From Candidatus Zixiibacteriota bacterium (GTDB lineage: Bacteria; Zixibacteria; MSB-5A5; GN15; FEB-12), in contig JAGGTI010000112.1 of the NCBI GenBank assembly GCA_021163775.1, positions 1 to 59,037 on the forward strand: a DNA stretch of 59,037 nucleotides. Reading direction: 5' to 3'. Every line of letters starts with the position of its first letter. Position 1 is the stretch's first letter. The position numbers were made by a program, and so were the translations under genes. Below are positions 16,529-26,300 of this stretch, piece by piece. The notes under the pieces were generated by a model that was not told the origin of the DNA, made no database searches, and was given only the letters and a program-made list of their open reading frames with translations.

Positions 16529-16882
16529 TTACTCTACGCTGTCGTCAGTGTCGGGCAACGTAGTGGCTTGGGCAAGATCACTGATCTCGGAAGGATCTTT
16601 GTCCTTGAGCTTGCCTTTGTATTTTTTCAATTGCGAAGTAACTTTGTCGGTGGCGGAAGAAATCGCCGTAATGATGTCGTCGGTCTCGACTTTGGCCGAC
16701 AGGGTTTGAGCATGTACTTTGACCAGAAGCTCCGCGCTACGGCGATGGCGTTCGGCGTCCAGTACAAACTCGGCCGATACAATACGATCAAAGAAGCGAG
16801 TCAGGCCATCCATCTCCTCCTCGGCTTTAGCTTTCATTTCCGGGGTAAGATCAAAATGACGAGCGGTAACCTTTGTCTTCAT
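16529..16882 (-). CDS. hpf: Ribosome hibernation promoting factor (short form)
   Basis: 117 residues of the HPF/RaiA fold, which binds the 30S subunit at the A/P sites and silences ribosomes in stationary phase. It begins MKTKVTARHFDLTPEMKAKA and contains the beta-alpha-beta-beta-beta-alpha core, ending in the SQLKKYKGKLKDKD helix. It lacks the C-terminal dimerisation domain of long HPF. AAAGGAAA lies about nine bases before its ATG. It sits downstream of rpoN in the common lptB-rpoN-hpf order. The 258-base gap upstream (16883-17140) shows no repeats and may hold an internal promoter. Confidence 0.9.
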   Translation of the reverse strand: MKTKVTARHFDLTPEMKAKAEEEMDGLTRFFDRIVSAEFVLDAERHRRSAELLVKVHAQTLSAKVETDDIITAISSATDKVTSQLKKYKGKLKDKDPSEISDLAQATTLPDTDDSVE

Positions 16883-17140
16883 AGGTTTATTTCCTTTCCG
16901 TTACCTCTACAGAGTAAAAGGCGGGTAACCTGGAGACAACACCTGCCGTGGTTGGTAGATGTGCGCATCTCTCATGTCACCCCTGTTGTATTATTCATGT
17001 TTATGTTAATTATGTGATCCACTAACCAATCATCCTATGACCTCGCGGTCGTGGTTTGAAGCGCCGAGTTTTATTGATGCTCCATATCTTTCGGCACCGG
17101 CGGACGATGTTGACCCGCCTTGTATTTCTATACTATACTA

Positions 17141-18547
17141 CTACACTACTACGGTTTTACGGAAACGGGCGGCTTTGATTCCAAGTTCCTCGCGATACTT
17201 GGTCACGGTGCGCCGCGCTAATTTTATACCTTCATCGTTCAGGCGACGGAATATCTCTTGATCAGAGAACGGTTTCACTTGATCCTCGGTGTCAATTATT
17301 TCAGAAATTCTCTGTTTAACCGAACGCTTTGACATATCCTCGCCATCGTCCCGAGAAATGCCGGTATTGAAAAAGTATTTGATTTCGTAGACACCCAAAG
17401 GCGTTTGCACGTACTTACCACTCGCCACCCGGCTGATAGTCGCCACATTCATGCCTACGATTTGGGCGATATCTTCCATTATGAGCGGTTTGAGGAACGC
17501 CTTACCTTTTTCGAAAAATTCGCTCTGTTCCTCAACTATCGCCGACATAACTCGGATCATTGTAGCTCGACGCTGGTTCAGGGCGTTGAGCAACCAGCGG
17601 GCCTGTTCGAGCTTGGAGCGGACGTAGTCTTTAGTGTCTTTTGAGGTTTTCGACCCGCGTCGCATCAATTGTTTGTAGCCGGAATTGATACGCAATCGGG
17701 GGACATTCTTGTCATTGAGGAAAACTTCGTAATTGGATCCGACCTTTTCTATCAGCAGGTCTGGTGCTACCGGCATGGCCGCAGTATCAAACCGGCCATG
17801 AGCCGGAGTGGGGGAGAGGCTCTTGACAACTTCCAAAGCTTTTTGGGCTCGTTCGAACGGTACTCCCATCAGTCGCGCTATCTGCAGGGTAGATTTCTTT
17901 TCCAGATCGTGAATGTGTTCATCGGCAATCCGGTACGCCAGAGAGTTTTTGAGTTTGCGCTCTTCAAGTTGAATCAACAGTGATTCACGTAGATCGCGCG
18001 AACCAACCCCGGATGGGTCAAAAGTCCGAATCATTGCCAGGATTTCTTCAATGGGACCTTCTTCAAGCTCCAATTCCACCGCCATTTCGGCCACCGAGAT
18101 AGTCAAATAACCGTGGGTGTCGATGTTGCCGACGATATATTCGCCAATGAGGTGCTGCTCATCAGTCAGCTTCAGGAAATTGAGCTGTTCCAGCAGGTAG
18201 TCGTACAGCGATTCGGTCCGGGTGGCACTGCCCTCGAAACGAGTTTCATCATGTTCGTGCTGTTCCCGAACTTTGTAACCTTCATCATCGTCAAACAGAA
18301 ATTCATCCCAATCGATTTCGTCCTTGTCCGAGTCTTTCTCCTCGGCCATGTCAAGTTCGTCTTCGTCGTTGTCGGTGGTTTCCAGCTCAAGCTCCTCGAT
18401 CTCTTCCAGCATCGGGTTGGTGGCCAGCTCGAGTCGAAGCATCTGCTCTAACTTGAGTACCGGCGCCTGAACCATTTTCAGTGACTGTATCAACTGGGGG
18501 GCCAGCGTCATCTTCTGGCTCAGTTTTATTTGGAGACCAAGTTTCAT
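17141..18547 (-). CDS. rpoN: RNA polymerase sigma-54 factor
   Basis: Alternative sigma factor that recognises -24/-12 promoters and needs AAA+ activators. 468 residues, normal length. Region I at the N-terminus (LGLQIKLSQKMTLAPQLI, then Q/L-rich helices) contacts activators. A very acidic region II spans about residues 52-95. Region III includes core-binding and HTH segments (LNQRRATMIRVMSAIVEEQ, then MNVATISRVASGKYV). The RpoN box ARRTVTKYREELGI sits near the C-terminus. AGG is about nine bases before the start. It lies between lptB and hpf. No bacterial enhancer-binding protein gene is in the window. Confidence 0.95.
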   Translation of the reverse strand: MKLGLQIKLSQKMTLAPQLIQSLKMVQAPVLKLEQMLRLELATNPMLEEIEELELETTDNDEDELDMAEEKDSDKDEIDWDEFLFDDDEGYKVREQHEHDETRFEGSATRTESLYDYLLEQLNFLKLTDEQHLIGEYIVGNIDTHGYLTISVAEMAVELELEEGPIEEILAMIRTFDPSGVGSRDLRESLLIQLEERKLKNSLAYRIADEHIHDLEKKSTLQIARLMGVPFERAQKALEVVKSLSPTPAHGRFDTAAMPVAPDLLIEKVGSNYEVFLNDKNVPRLRINSGYKQLMRRGSKTSKDTKDYVRSKLEQARWLLNALNQRRATMIRVMSAIVEEQSEFFEKGKAFLKPLIMEDIAQIVGMNVATISRVASGKYVQTPLGVYEIKYFFNTGISRDDGEDMSKRSVKQRISEIIDTEDQVKPFSDQEIFRRLNDEGIKLARRTVTKYREELGIKAARFRKTVVV

Positions 18548-18671
18548 AATCTTACCTGTCTATCTGTAGTTGTTAGCATGTCCTTTGTTAAGATTATCGG
18601 ACTCGAAAACAACAGATTGACCAAGAGCAGTAAGGTAGTTCATATATTAAACAATACGCTCCATCGGATCT

Positions 18672-19397
18672 CTAATTCAGGGTGAATTTCTCTCCTAAGT
18701 ATATTTTTTTCGCTTCCGGATCGTTGGCCAGATAATCCGACGTTCCGGCTTTTAGTATTTTGCCATCGCACATGATATATGCCCGATTACAAATTGACAA
18801 CGTTTCGCGTACATTATGATCGGTGATCAGAACACCTAAGCCTCGCTCAACCAGTCGGTTGATGATTCTCTGGATATCTTCAACCGCGATCGGATCGATT
18901 CCGGCAAACGGTTCATCCAGCAGGATGAACTGCGGTTCATTAACTAATGCCCGTGTTATTTCAACCCGACGCCGCTCACCGCCCGAGAGGGTATAGGCTT
19001 TGTTTTTTCTTAGATGTTGGATATCAAGTTCTTCCAGCAACTGCTCCAATCGGCGGTGGCGTTCTTTTCGGCCTAATTTTCGAAATTGCAGTACTGCCAT
19101 AATATTGTCTTCCACCGATAACTTCCGAAAAACCGATGCCTCTTGTGCCAGATACCCGATACCTTTCTTGGATCGGCGGTACATTGGCCACGATGAGATA
19201 TTTCGGTCGCCATAAAAGACCTTACCCTTGTCCGGCCGGATAAAGCCGATAATCATATAGAAAGTGGTGGTTTTACCGGCACCATTGGGACCAAGCAGGC
19301 CGACCACTTCTCCGGTTGAAACCTGAATTGAGACATCGTTGACGACGGCTCTTTTCCGGTAGAACTTGTGGAGTCCCTTTGATTCAATAATCGCCAT
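18672..19397 (-). CDS. lptB: LPS export ABC transporter ATP-binding protein
   Basis: ATPase that powers extraction of LPS from the inner membrane by LptFG and delivery to LptC/A. 241 residues if ATG 19397 is used; an in-frame TTG three codons upstream is less likely. Walker [16 protein letters not shown]-loop [11 protein letters not shown], signature [15 protein letters not shown], Walker [15 protein letters not shown] and the H-loop [10 protein letters not shown] are all present in the LptB-specific forms. It is the first gene of the minus-strand run with rpoN and hpf. No lptA or lptC gene precedes it here; a divergent nucleotidyltransferase gene starts about 200 bases away. Confidence 0.94.
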   Translation of the reverse strand: MAIIESKGLHKFYRKRAVVNDVSIQVSTGEVVGLLGPNGAGKTTTFYMIIGFIRPDKGKVFYGDRNISSWPMYRRSKKGIGYLAQEASVFRKLSVEDNIMAVLQFRKLGRKERHRRLEQLLEELDIQHLRKNKAYTLSGGERRRVEITRALVNEPQFILLDEPFAGIDPIAVEDIQRIINRLVERGLGVLITDHNVRETLSICNRAYIMCDGKILKAGTSDYLANDPEAKKIYLGEKFTLN

Positions 19398-19601
19398 ATA
19401 TTTCAATATACGCTCGAATCTTCTTTATGCCACAAAAAACTTTTCGTTTTCAGCATATTATTTGCTGTGCATTAGTAATGTGTTGTCTTGCATGTGATTA
19501 GCTGTGGGGCTATTGTCCGCCATCCAAACATCAGGTGCTTGAGCTTATTCATTTGCCACAACCTGAGTTACTGCTTACTATGGGGAACAGGATCAGAAAC
19601 T

Positions 19602-20324
19602 ATGACAGAAACCAACCATACCGACCTGACCGCAGTTGTTCTCGCTGGAGGCATTGGCAGTCGATTGATGCCGCATACGGCTGAGATCCCCAAACCGCTG
19701 GTTGAAGTTGGCGGTAAACCGGTAGTGGAGTATCTTTTGTGTCGGCTCAAACAGGGTGGGGTGAAGCGAGTTGTCATGGCGGTCAACCACATGGCCGACC
19801 AGATTGAGGCCTGTTTTGGAAATGGCGTCCGGTTCGGGCTGGAGATCGAGTATTCGCACGAACCAAAACAGCTCTCGACTGCCGGGCCGCTCAAGCTGAT
19901 CGATAATCTTCCTGAGAATTTCATTGTCGCCAACGGTGATATTATCAGTGATGTTGATATCGCCGCTCTTTACGATGCGCACCTGCACCGGCGGGCCGGT
20001 CTGACCGTTGCCACTTACGAGGGTAAGGAGAAGATTGATTACGGGGTACTGGAGACCGGTGATGACAATGCTATTGTCGGGTTTGAGGAAAAGCCAGACT
20101 ACACATATACTGTCTCAATGGGTATTTACGTCTTTAATCGTTCGGTGTTGGAGTTTGTCCCCGATAACGAACCGTACGGCTTCGACCAATTGATTCTGAA
20201 ACTACTACGCCAAAAACGGAAAGTGTATGCTTATCCGTTTGACGGCTACTGGTTGGATATAGGTCGCCCATCAGATTACGCCCGCGCCCAGACGGAGGCG
20301 GAAGTGATTCGGGGGTTGGGGTAG
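19602..20324 (+). CDS. Sugar-phosphate nucleotidyltransferase
   Basis: A 240-residue single-domain NTP transferase. The signature is VVLAGGIGSRLMPHTAEIPKPL, where the residue order G-G-x-G-S-R-L replaces the more usual GGxGTRL. The active site continues with NGDIISDVD, EEKP and the closing DGYWLDIGRPSDY, typical of mannose-1-phosphate guanylyltransferase or glucose-1-phosphate nucleotidyltransferases. It lacks the hexapeptide-repeat tail of the 4538-7039 protein. The frame opens upstream, but ATG 19602 is the natural start, with AGGA about nine bases before it. The sugar donor cannot be assigned. It is divergent from lptB, sharing a gap of about 200 bases. Confidence 0.85.
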   Translation: MTETNHTDLTAVVLAGGIGSRLMPHTAEIPKPLVEVGGKPVVEYLLCRLKQGGVKRVVMAVNHMADQIEACFGNGVRFGLEIEYSHEPKQLSTAGPLKLIDNLPENFIVANGDIISDVDIAALYDAHLHRRAGLTVATYEGKEKIDYGVLETGDDNAIVGFEEKPDYTYTVSMGIYVFNRSVLEFVPDNEPYGFDQLILKLLRQKRKVYAYPFDGYWLDIGRPSDYARAQTEAEVIRGLG

Positions 20325-20345
20325 GAAGTATTCGGTTTTGTTGGC

Positions 20346-20740
20346 GAGAGACCCGTAGATCGAAACCAGACCATTTCGGGCGGTTCGACAACTCCGCATA
20401 TGACACCCTAACGATCATTTCGGTTCCCATCCATGCCCCCCTCTGTCATTCCCGTGAAGACGGGAATCTATGACCACAAATCTTTGCAGAAATCATCAGT
20501 CCTCACGATAGATAAAATCCTCGATTGAAACTCTTCTCTCAAGAACACGATTATATATTTGGTGGGACGCGAGTGTACATAGGCACCCGCCTGCGCGGGT
20601 GAGACGGAAAAGGTGGGTGAACGGAGAGGAAAGTCAAGGGCAGAACCCCTTGCGGTTCTGCCGGGAATTGTTGCAGAAGCGCGGGGCTCCTACCCTACTG
20701 AGCTAATCATCGGAGGGACAGACTAGGACATCTGCCGGCC
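20346..20740. repeat. Intergenic repeat cluster before the LpoB-like gene
   Basis: Recognisable pieces: a GTAGATCGAAACCAGACCATT...GCGGTTCGACAAC unit at 20351-20391; a CGTGAAGACGGGAATCT-type unit near 20453 and a CGCCTGCGCGGGTGA unit near 20587; the hairpin with arms GGCAGAACCCC and GGTTCTGCC at 20639-20662; and a half copy GGACATCTGCCGGCCAC at 20727. No ORF is credible. Confidence 0.65.
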
Positions 20741-20754
20741 ACAGCATATTTCCT

Positions 20755-20840
20755 CAAACCTTGACACGATTTCTGCCGATTAGTATGAAGTAACTGACGT
20801 ATCTGAAATACGTTCCGGTATCCAAATTGTCAAGGTTTGG
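20755..20840 (+). promoter_or_regulatory. Long-range hairpin upstream of the LpoB-like gene
   Basis: CAAACCTTGACA (20755-20766) is perfectly complementary to TGTCAAGGTTTG (20828-20839), a 12-bp stem. It encloses a second hairpin ACGTAT/ATACGT (20797-20802 with 20808-20813). The structure ends about 60 bases before the start of the LpoB-like gene. It does not match the dispersed palindrome families. It could be a 5'-untranslated regulatory RNA, or flank a promoter; it matches no riboswitch class I know. Confidence 0.5.
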
Positions 20841-20902
20841 TCCGGGCGTTTCGATGTGATAGATTGTAACTATAAGTAACTGTTCGTAGAAGGAGTTCTG
20901 TG

Positions 20903-21499
20903 ATGAAAGGTATGCTTATCGTCCTGATATCAGCCGCTTTGTTAGTCGGCTGTGGTGGTGGCAAACAGATTACCCGCCTTGATCCGGGAAGTCAGACCGA
21001 TCTTAGCGGCAAGTGGAACGATACCGATTCGCGGCTGGTGGCCGAAGAGATGATCCGAGACTGTCTCTCTCGTCCCTGGTTGACCGAGTTCGCCGTTGCT
21101 AAGGGTGCCAAGCCGGTTGTGGTCGTTGGTACAATTGACAATCTCAGCCACGAACATATCAGCACCGAGACGTTCATAGCTGATTTCGAGCGCGAGTTGA
21201 TCAACTCGTCACAGGTGCGTTTTATCGCCGCCAAGGACTGGCGGGCCGAGATTCGTCAGGAGCGCCAGGAACAGCAGGAATTTGCCTCGCGCGAAACAAT
21301 GAAGAAGATGCGCAACGAGTTGGGTGCCGATTTCATCCTGCAAGGTGCTATCAAATCGATTATTGATCAAGAAGGTGGCAAGCGGGTAGTATTTTACCAG
21401 ACCGATCTGGAACTGGTCAACATCGAAACGATTGAGAAAGTCTGGATCGGCCAGAAGAAGATCAAAAAAGGGATTTCTCAGGGCAGTACTTCCTGGTAG
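20903..21499 (+). CDS. LpoB-like lipoprotein (penicillin-binding protein activator family)
   Basis: 198-residue lipoprotein: the signal MKGMLIVLISAALLVGC places the lipidated Cys at residue 17. The rest matches the LpoB/COG3417 pattern: GGKQITRLDPGSQTDLSGKWND early, VVVVGTIDNLSHEHISTETF, then the conserved ELGADFILQGAI and a final strand region. In Enterobacteria LpoB reaches from the outer membrane to switch on PBP1b; here that role is inferred from the family. ATG 20903 is used because AGGAG (20891-20895) is seven bases upstream. The next gene starts three bases after its stop, so they form an operon. A 12-bp-stem structure precedes it. Confidence 0.78.
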   Translation: MKGMLIVLISAALLVGCGGGKQITRLDPGSQTDLSGKWNDTDSRLVAEEMIRDCLSRPWLTEFAVAKGAKPVVVVGTIDNLSHEHISTETFIADFERELINSSQVRFIAAKDWRAEIRQERQEQQEFASRETMKKMRNELGADFILQGAIKSIIDQEGGKRVVFYQTDLELVNIETIEKVWIGQKKIKKGISQGSTSW

Positions 21500-21502
21500 G
21501 CG

Positions 21503-22909
21503 ATGTCTGTTACGGGGCGACATCTGCTACGGCTGAGCCTGGCGGCAATTCTAACGCTGACGATTCTTTCCGGTTGTGGCTCTATGGCCACCCGGAAAGA
21601 TTTCTACGAGCCGATCACTACTCAGGTGCGAGCCGGTGTCTATGACAGCGCCGCTGTCGGACTTGAGGCCGCAAAGAGTTCCGGCAAGTTTGGTAAGAAA
21701 GACCGACTGGTGTACTACCTTGATGCCGGTCTGGCTTATCACTACGCCGGTCAGTATGATTCGAGCAACGCCCGTCTGCACGCCGCCGAAACAGCCGCCG
21801 AGGAATTATTCACGAGGAGCATTTCCAAGGCGGCATTGTCACTTGTACTCAACGACAACGCCTTAGACTATGCTGGTGAGGATCATGAAATCCTCTACAC
21901 CAATTTGATCTCGGCTCTCAATTACCTGGCGGCGGACAACTTCGAGGATGCTTTTGTCGAAATCCGCCGGGTTAATCACAAGCTGGAACAACTCGAAAAG
22001 AAATATGCCGATGCCGCGCTCGCTTTTCGGCGGGGTGCCGCTGAAGACGCCGATGCCGTCAAACTCGACTACACAGCCAAACCTGTTCGTTTCCACAATT
22101 CCGCTTTTGCCCGCTATCTGTCGATGCACATGTATGCGGCAACTGGCAAGTACTCCGATGCCGACCTCGATCAGGAACTGCTTCAGCATGCTTTTTCATC
22201 ACAACCGTTCATCTATGATTTTGAACAGCCCGAAGTGATCTATGAGAGCGGCGACGGTGGGGTGTTGTCGGTGGTAGCCTTGGTTGGCCTTTCTCCTGTC
22301 AAAGAAGCTCTCAATCTGCGGGTGCGAACCGACAAGGATCTTGATCTGGTTCAAATATTGTACGATGACCCGGATATGGAACAAGCGGAGTACGGTCATC
22401 TGTCTGTTGAGGTCGAAGAAGACTACTATTTCAAGTTCTCCATCCCGGAACTGATAGACCGTCTATCGTCAATTAGCCGCATTGAAGTGTACGCCTCGGG
22501 TGAATACTTGGGTTCTCTGCAATTGCTTGAGGATGTTGGTACTGTTGCCCGTGAGACTTTCAAGGCCAAGAAATCATTGATCTATCTTCGCTCCGTTGCT
22601 CGGGCGGTCACCAAGGGTTTGATTGCCCACAAGAAGAAACAGAAATCCGATACCGGTGGTCTGGCTGGATGGCTCAAGAAAGCGGCTATTGATGCTGTCA
22701 TGGATGTTATTGAAAACGCGGACCTGCGTTGTGCGCGATTGTTACCGGGACGTATCTTCGTGGGTGACTTTGTACTGACACCGGGATCATACGATCTTAC
22801 GGTTGAGTTTATTGATCAGTCGGGCGAGCGGATCGGGGGGCAGTCATTCCCCGGCTACCGAGTGACTAAACACGGTCTGAATTTGGTGGAAGCGGTTATG
22901 CTCAACTAA
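21503..22909 (+). CDS. COG3014-like lipoprotein
   Basis: 468 residues with a lipoprotein signal (AAILTLTILSGC, Cys25). Residues 35-170 look like TPR-type helical repeats (VGLEAAKSSGKFGKKDRLVYYLDAGLAYHY split across helices, then SALNYLAADNFEDAFVEIRR). The remainder is a conserved beta-rich part found in COG3014 proteins. In several Gram-negative lineages a COG3014 gene lies beside lpoB; the three-base gap here repeats that association and suggests a joint role in activating peptidoglycan synthases. Function is otherwise unknown. It uses ATG 21503. Confidence 0.75.
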   Translation: MSVTGRHLLRLSLAAILTLTILSGCGSMATRKDFYEPITTQVRAGVYDSAAVGLEAAKSSGKFGKKDRLVYYLDAGLAYHYAGQYDSSNARLHAAETAAEELFTRSISKAALSLVLNDNALDYAGEDHEILYTNLISALNYLAADNFEDAFVEIRRVNHKLEQLEKKYADAALAFRRGAAEDADAVKLDYTAKPVRFHNSAFARYLSMHMYAATGKYSDADLDQELLQHAFSSQPFIYDFEQPEVIYESGDGGVLSVVALVGLSPVKEALNLRVRTDKDLDLVQILYDDPDMEQAEYGHLSVEVEEDYYFKFSIPELIDRLSSISRIEVYASGEYLGSLQLLEDVGTVARETFKAKKSLIYLRSVARAVTKGLIAHKKKQKSDTGGLAGWLKKAAIDAVMDVIENADLRCARLLPGRIFVGDFVLTPGSYDLTVEFIDQSGERIGGQSFPGYRVTKHGLNLVEAVMLN

Positions 22910-23021
22910 GGACACACTTATTCCTTCCGTGCTCGCGTGTTGCCCCCCAAAAAATGGTTGTCTGTCCTCTCAATTATGCGTATCTTAGCCAATGTTACTT
23001 GCATTGGCTTGTCAGTTTAAC

Positions 23022-23184
23022 AGGCTGTTGAAAAAGTCATTGCGAGGAGTGAAGGCTTTCAGGCCTGAACGACGTGGCAATCTCAGAGTCGTTTGTGTGC
23101 GGTACGTTTAGATCGCCGTGTTGCATAAGCCAAAGGCTGACTCCACTCGCGATGATATCATTGCGCGGGTTTTTTCAATAACCT
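23022..23184. mobile_element. MITE-like element (about 163 bp, terminal inverted repeats)
   Basis: AGGCTGTTGAAAAAGTC at 23022-23038 is an imperfect inverted repeat of the end GGTTTTTTCAATAACCT (23168-23184). Inside are GTCATTGCGAGGAGTGAA and GACGTGGCAATCTCAGAG, themselves complementary in part and of a kind known as dispersed palindromic repeats in many genomes. There is no ORF. It is probably a non-autonomous element or REP unit. It is the only copy in the window. Confidence 0.6.
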
Positions 23185-23308
23185 ATTAGTACTCCATCAT
23201 AGTCTGATAGCTTTTGCTTTCTCCGTAAATGGGGGTGATCGGACAGGGATCATAAGTTGACGTGTGTCTATACTTCCATCTCACAACCCCCAATCCATAG
23301 GAGGACCT

Positions 23309-26300
23309 ATGCGTAGGTTTCTAACTGCAGTTCTGGTACTTGGCTTTCTCCTGCCAGGTATAGTGTCCGCTGAAGGTCTGGCCAACGTCGACCCGGCCAA
23401 GAACCTTAATACGCCGAGCTTCATCGGCTATGCCCCCGACCGGTTTATTGTCGTTCTGAAAAACGATGTTGTCGTAGACCATAGTCGGGATGCTCGTACT
23501 CCGCTGGCCCTGTCGACCATGCCCGGTTTCGACGAACTGGCTCAGAAGTACGGGGTTGATCGGTTGCACCCTCAATTCCCCGGTTCTGACCGGAATGGAG
23601 CTTCCGAACTATCTCTCTACTATAAAGTATACCTGGGAGAGGACGAACAGGACGCGGCGATGGCCGAATATGCGGCCCTGCCCAACGTTGAGCGCGTAGA
23701 GAAAGTTGGCATTCATACTCTGTATGCAACTCCGAACGACGGCTTCTACGATCCCTACCAGTGGTATCATAACCAGACCAACGATGATGACTTGGATTCT
23801 CCTGAGGCGTGGGATATCCAAACCGGTAATTCATCCATCATCCTAGCTATTCTCGACTCCGGTGTCAGATACTATCACCGTGATCTTGGCGGTGCCAATG
23901 CTTCCCCGACTAACGAAGCAGCAGCACGTGGCAACATGTGGATCAACAACGCTGAGCTGAATGGCTCGGCTGGTGTTGATGACGACGGCAACGGTTACAC
24001 CGATGACTGGATCGGTTATGACTTCATCGAGACGACCAGCGGATGTTGGGACGGCGAAGATTGCGACACCCAGGACAACGACCCGCGTGACTTCAACGGT
24101 CACGGTACCCATTGCTCCGGTATCGTCGGTATGTTGACCAACAACGGTTACGGCATGGCCGGTGTGGGCGGCGGTTGGGGCAACGGCTCCGAAGAGGAAT
24201 ACGGCAATGGCGTCAAAGTGATGGCCTGTCGTATTGGCTTCTCGTACCGCTATGGCTCACAGGAAGTTGGCGTAGTATACATGGATGCGGCTGCCGAGGC
24301 CTTCTACTACGCCGCCGATAACGGTGCCAGGATTGCATCCTGTAGCTGGGGTTCGTCGAACTCCGGTGGTATCGCGGCCGCGGCCGATTATTTCATTGCC
24401 AATGGCGGCTTAATCTTCACCGCCGCCGGTAATGCTGGCGATCAGGTCGCATCGTATCTTGCCAGCCGCTCAGATGTTATTTCAGTGGCGGCTACCGATC
24501 AGAACGATGCGGCCGCGTCGTTTACTACCTACGGCACCTGGGTTGACATCTCGGCTCCGGGCGTTGGTATTTATTCAACCTACCACGATCATGCCGATCC
24601 CAACGTAGACTACTGGGCTGGCATGGACGGTACTTCGATGGCCTGCCCGATGGCTGCTGCTACCAGTGCTATGATCTGGTCCCAGAATCCGACCTGGACT
24701 GCTTCTCAGGTGGAAGACCAGCTCTATGCTTCGGCAGAGAACATTGATGCCGAGTTGTCCTCAACCTATATAGGTAAGATGGGTGCGGGGCGAATCAACC
24801 TGCATGATGCCGTGAACACCGGTCCACCACCACCTCCAGTAGTTGCCTTTGTCGGTTCGCCGACATCCGGCACCGAACCGCTGACGGTCAACTTCACCGA
24901 TCAATCAACTGGTAGCATCACTTCCTGGAGTTGGACCTTCGGCGACGGTGGTACCTCGGTCTCGCAGAACCCGTCGTACGAGTACACATCGGCTGGAACC
25001 TATAATGTTACCCTGATCGTTACCGGTCCGGGAGGCAGTGACGGCGAAACCAAAAACAATTATATCACGGTTGATCCGTGCGTGCCACCGACGGCCAGCT
25101 TCACCGGCTCGCCGACTTCGGGTGAAGTACCAATGTTGGTCAACTTCACTAATGCTTCCAGTGGTGCGACTTCGTACTCCTGGACCTTTGGTGATGGCGG
25201 TACATCCACGGCAACAAATCCCAGCTACACGTATAATTCGGCGGGTACTTACACAGTTGTGTTGACTGCAACTAACTCCTGCGGCAATGACGTGCTTACC
25301 AGGACGGATTATATCACCGTGACGTGCACGGCACCGACGGCCGGATTCACTGGTTCGCCGACAAGTGGTGATTTCCCTCTTAACGTCAGCTTCACGAATT
25401 CGTCAAGCGGGGCTACGTCTTATAGTTGGGATTTCGGCGACGGTGGCAATTCAACCGCCACCAACCCGAGTCACACCTACACGGCGGCGGGTACTTACAC
25501 GGTCACGCTGACGGCTACCAACTCATGCGGTTCGGATCAGGATGTGAAAACAAATTACATCACTGTGACCGAGCCGCCGTGTGATCCTCCGGTAGCTGAG
25601 TTTAGCGGCTCACCGACTTCGGGTGACTATCCGCTAAACGTATCGTTCACCGATGCCTCCATTAACTCTCCCACCTCGTGGGATTGGAACTTCGGTGACG
25701 GTGGTACTTCAACCTCGCAGAACCCATCGTACACTTACAGCGCGGCCGGAACCTATACGGTTACCCTCACGGCAACCAACTCATGCGGCTCCGACGCGGT
25801 CACTAAAATCGATTATATCACGGTGACAGAACCACAGGGCGCCAAGGCGTACGCGCAGTCGGATATCTCGGTGCTTGGGACTTACACTGGTTCGTACACC
25901 GATATGTATGTTTCCGACAATGCCTACGAGGTTATCACCGAGGCGTTATCAACTTCTCATCCTCGTAAGGAAACCAGCAACGCCGAGCACAAGTGGACCT
26001 TTAACGTAGCTGGGGGTGGCAGTAATTACGAGTTCTTTGTTGAAGCCTTCCGCAGTGACAATGCCGAAGGTGACAATTTCGTTTTTGCCTACTCAACCGA
26101 TGATGTTACCTATAACTCGCTGGTGACGGTTGCTTCGGCAACCGAACAGGTCTACTCGGTTGCACTGCCGAATCTGTCCGGAACGGTGTATGTCCGTGTG
26201 ATTGATGCCAACCGGTCGTGGGATAAAGTAATTCTCGACGATGTCAGTATTGACGAGATGTATTTCGCCTACGAGACCACGCCCGGACCGCCGGTGGCCG

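Noticed and set aside
16487-17017. 176-codon plus-strand ORF across hpf
   Set aside because: It is antisense to the clear hpf gene on the minus strand and has no family resemblance.
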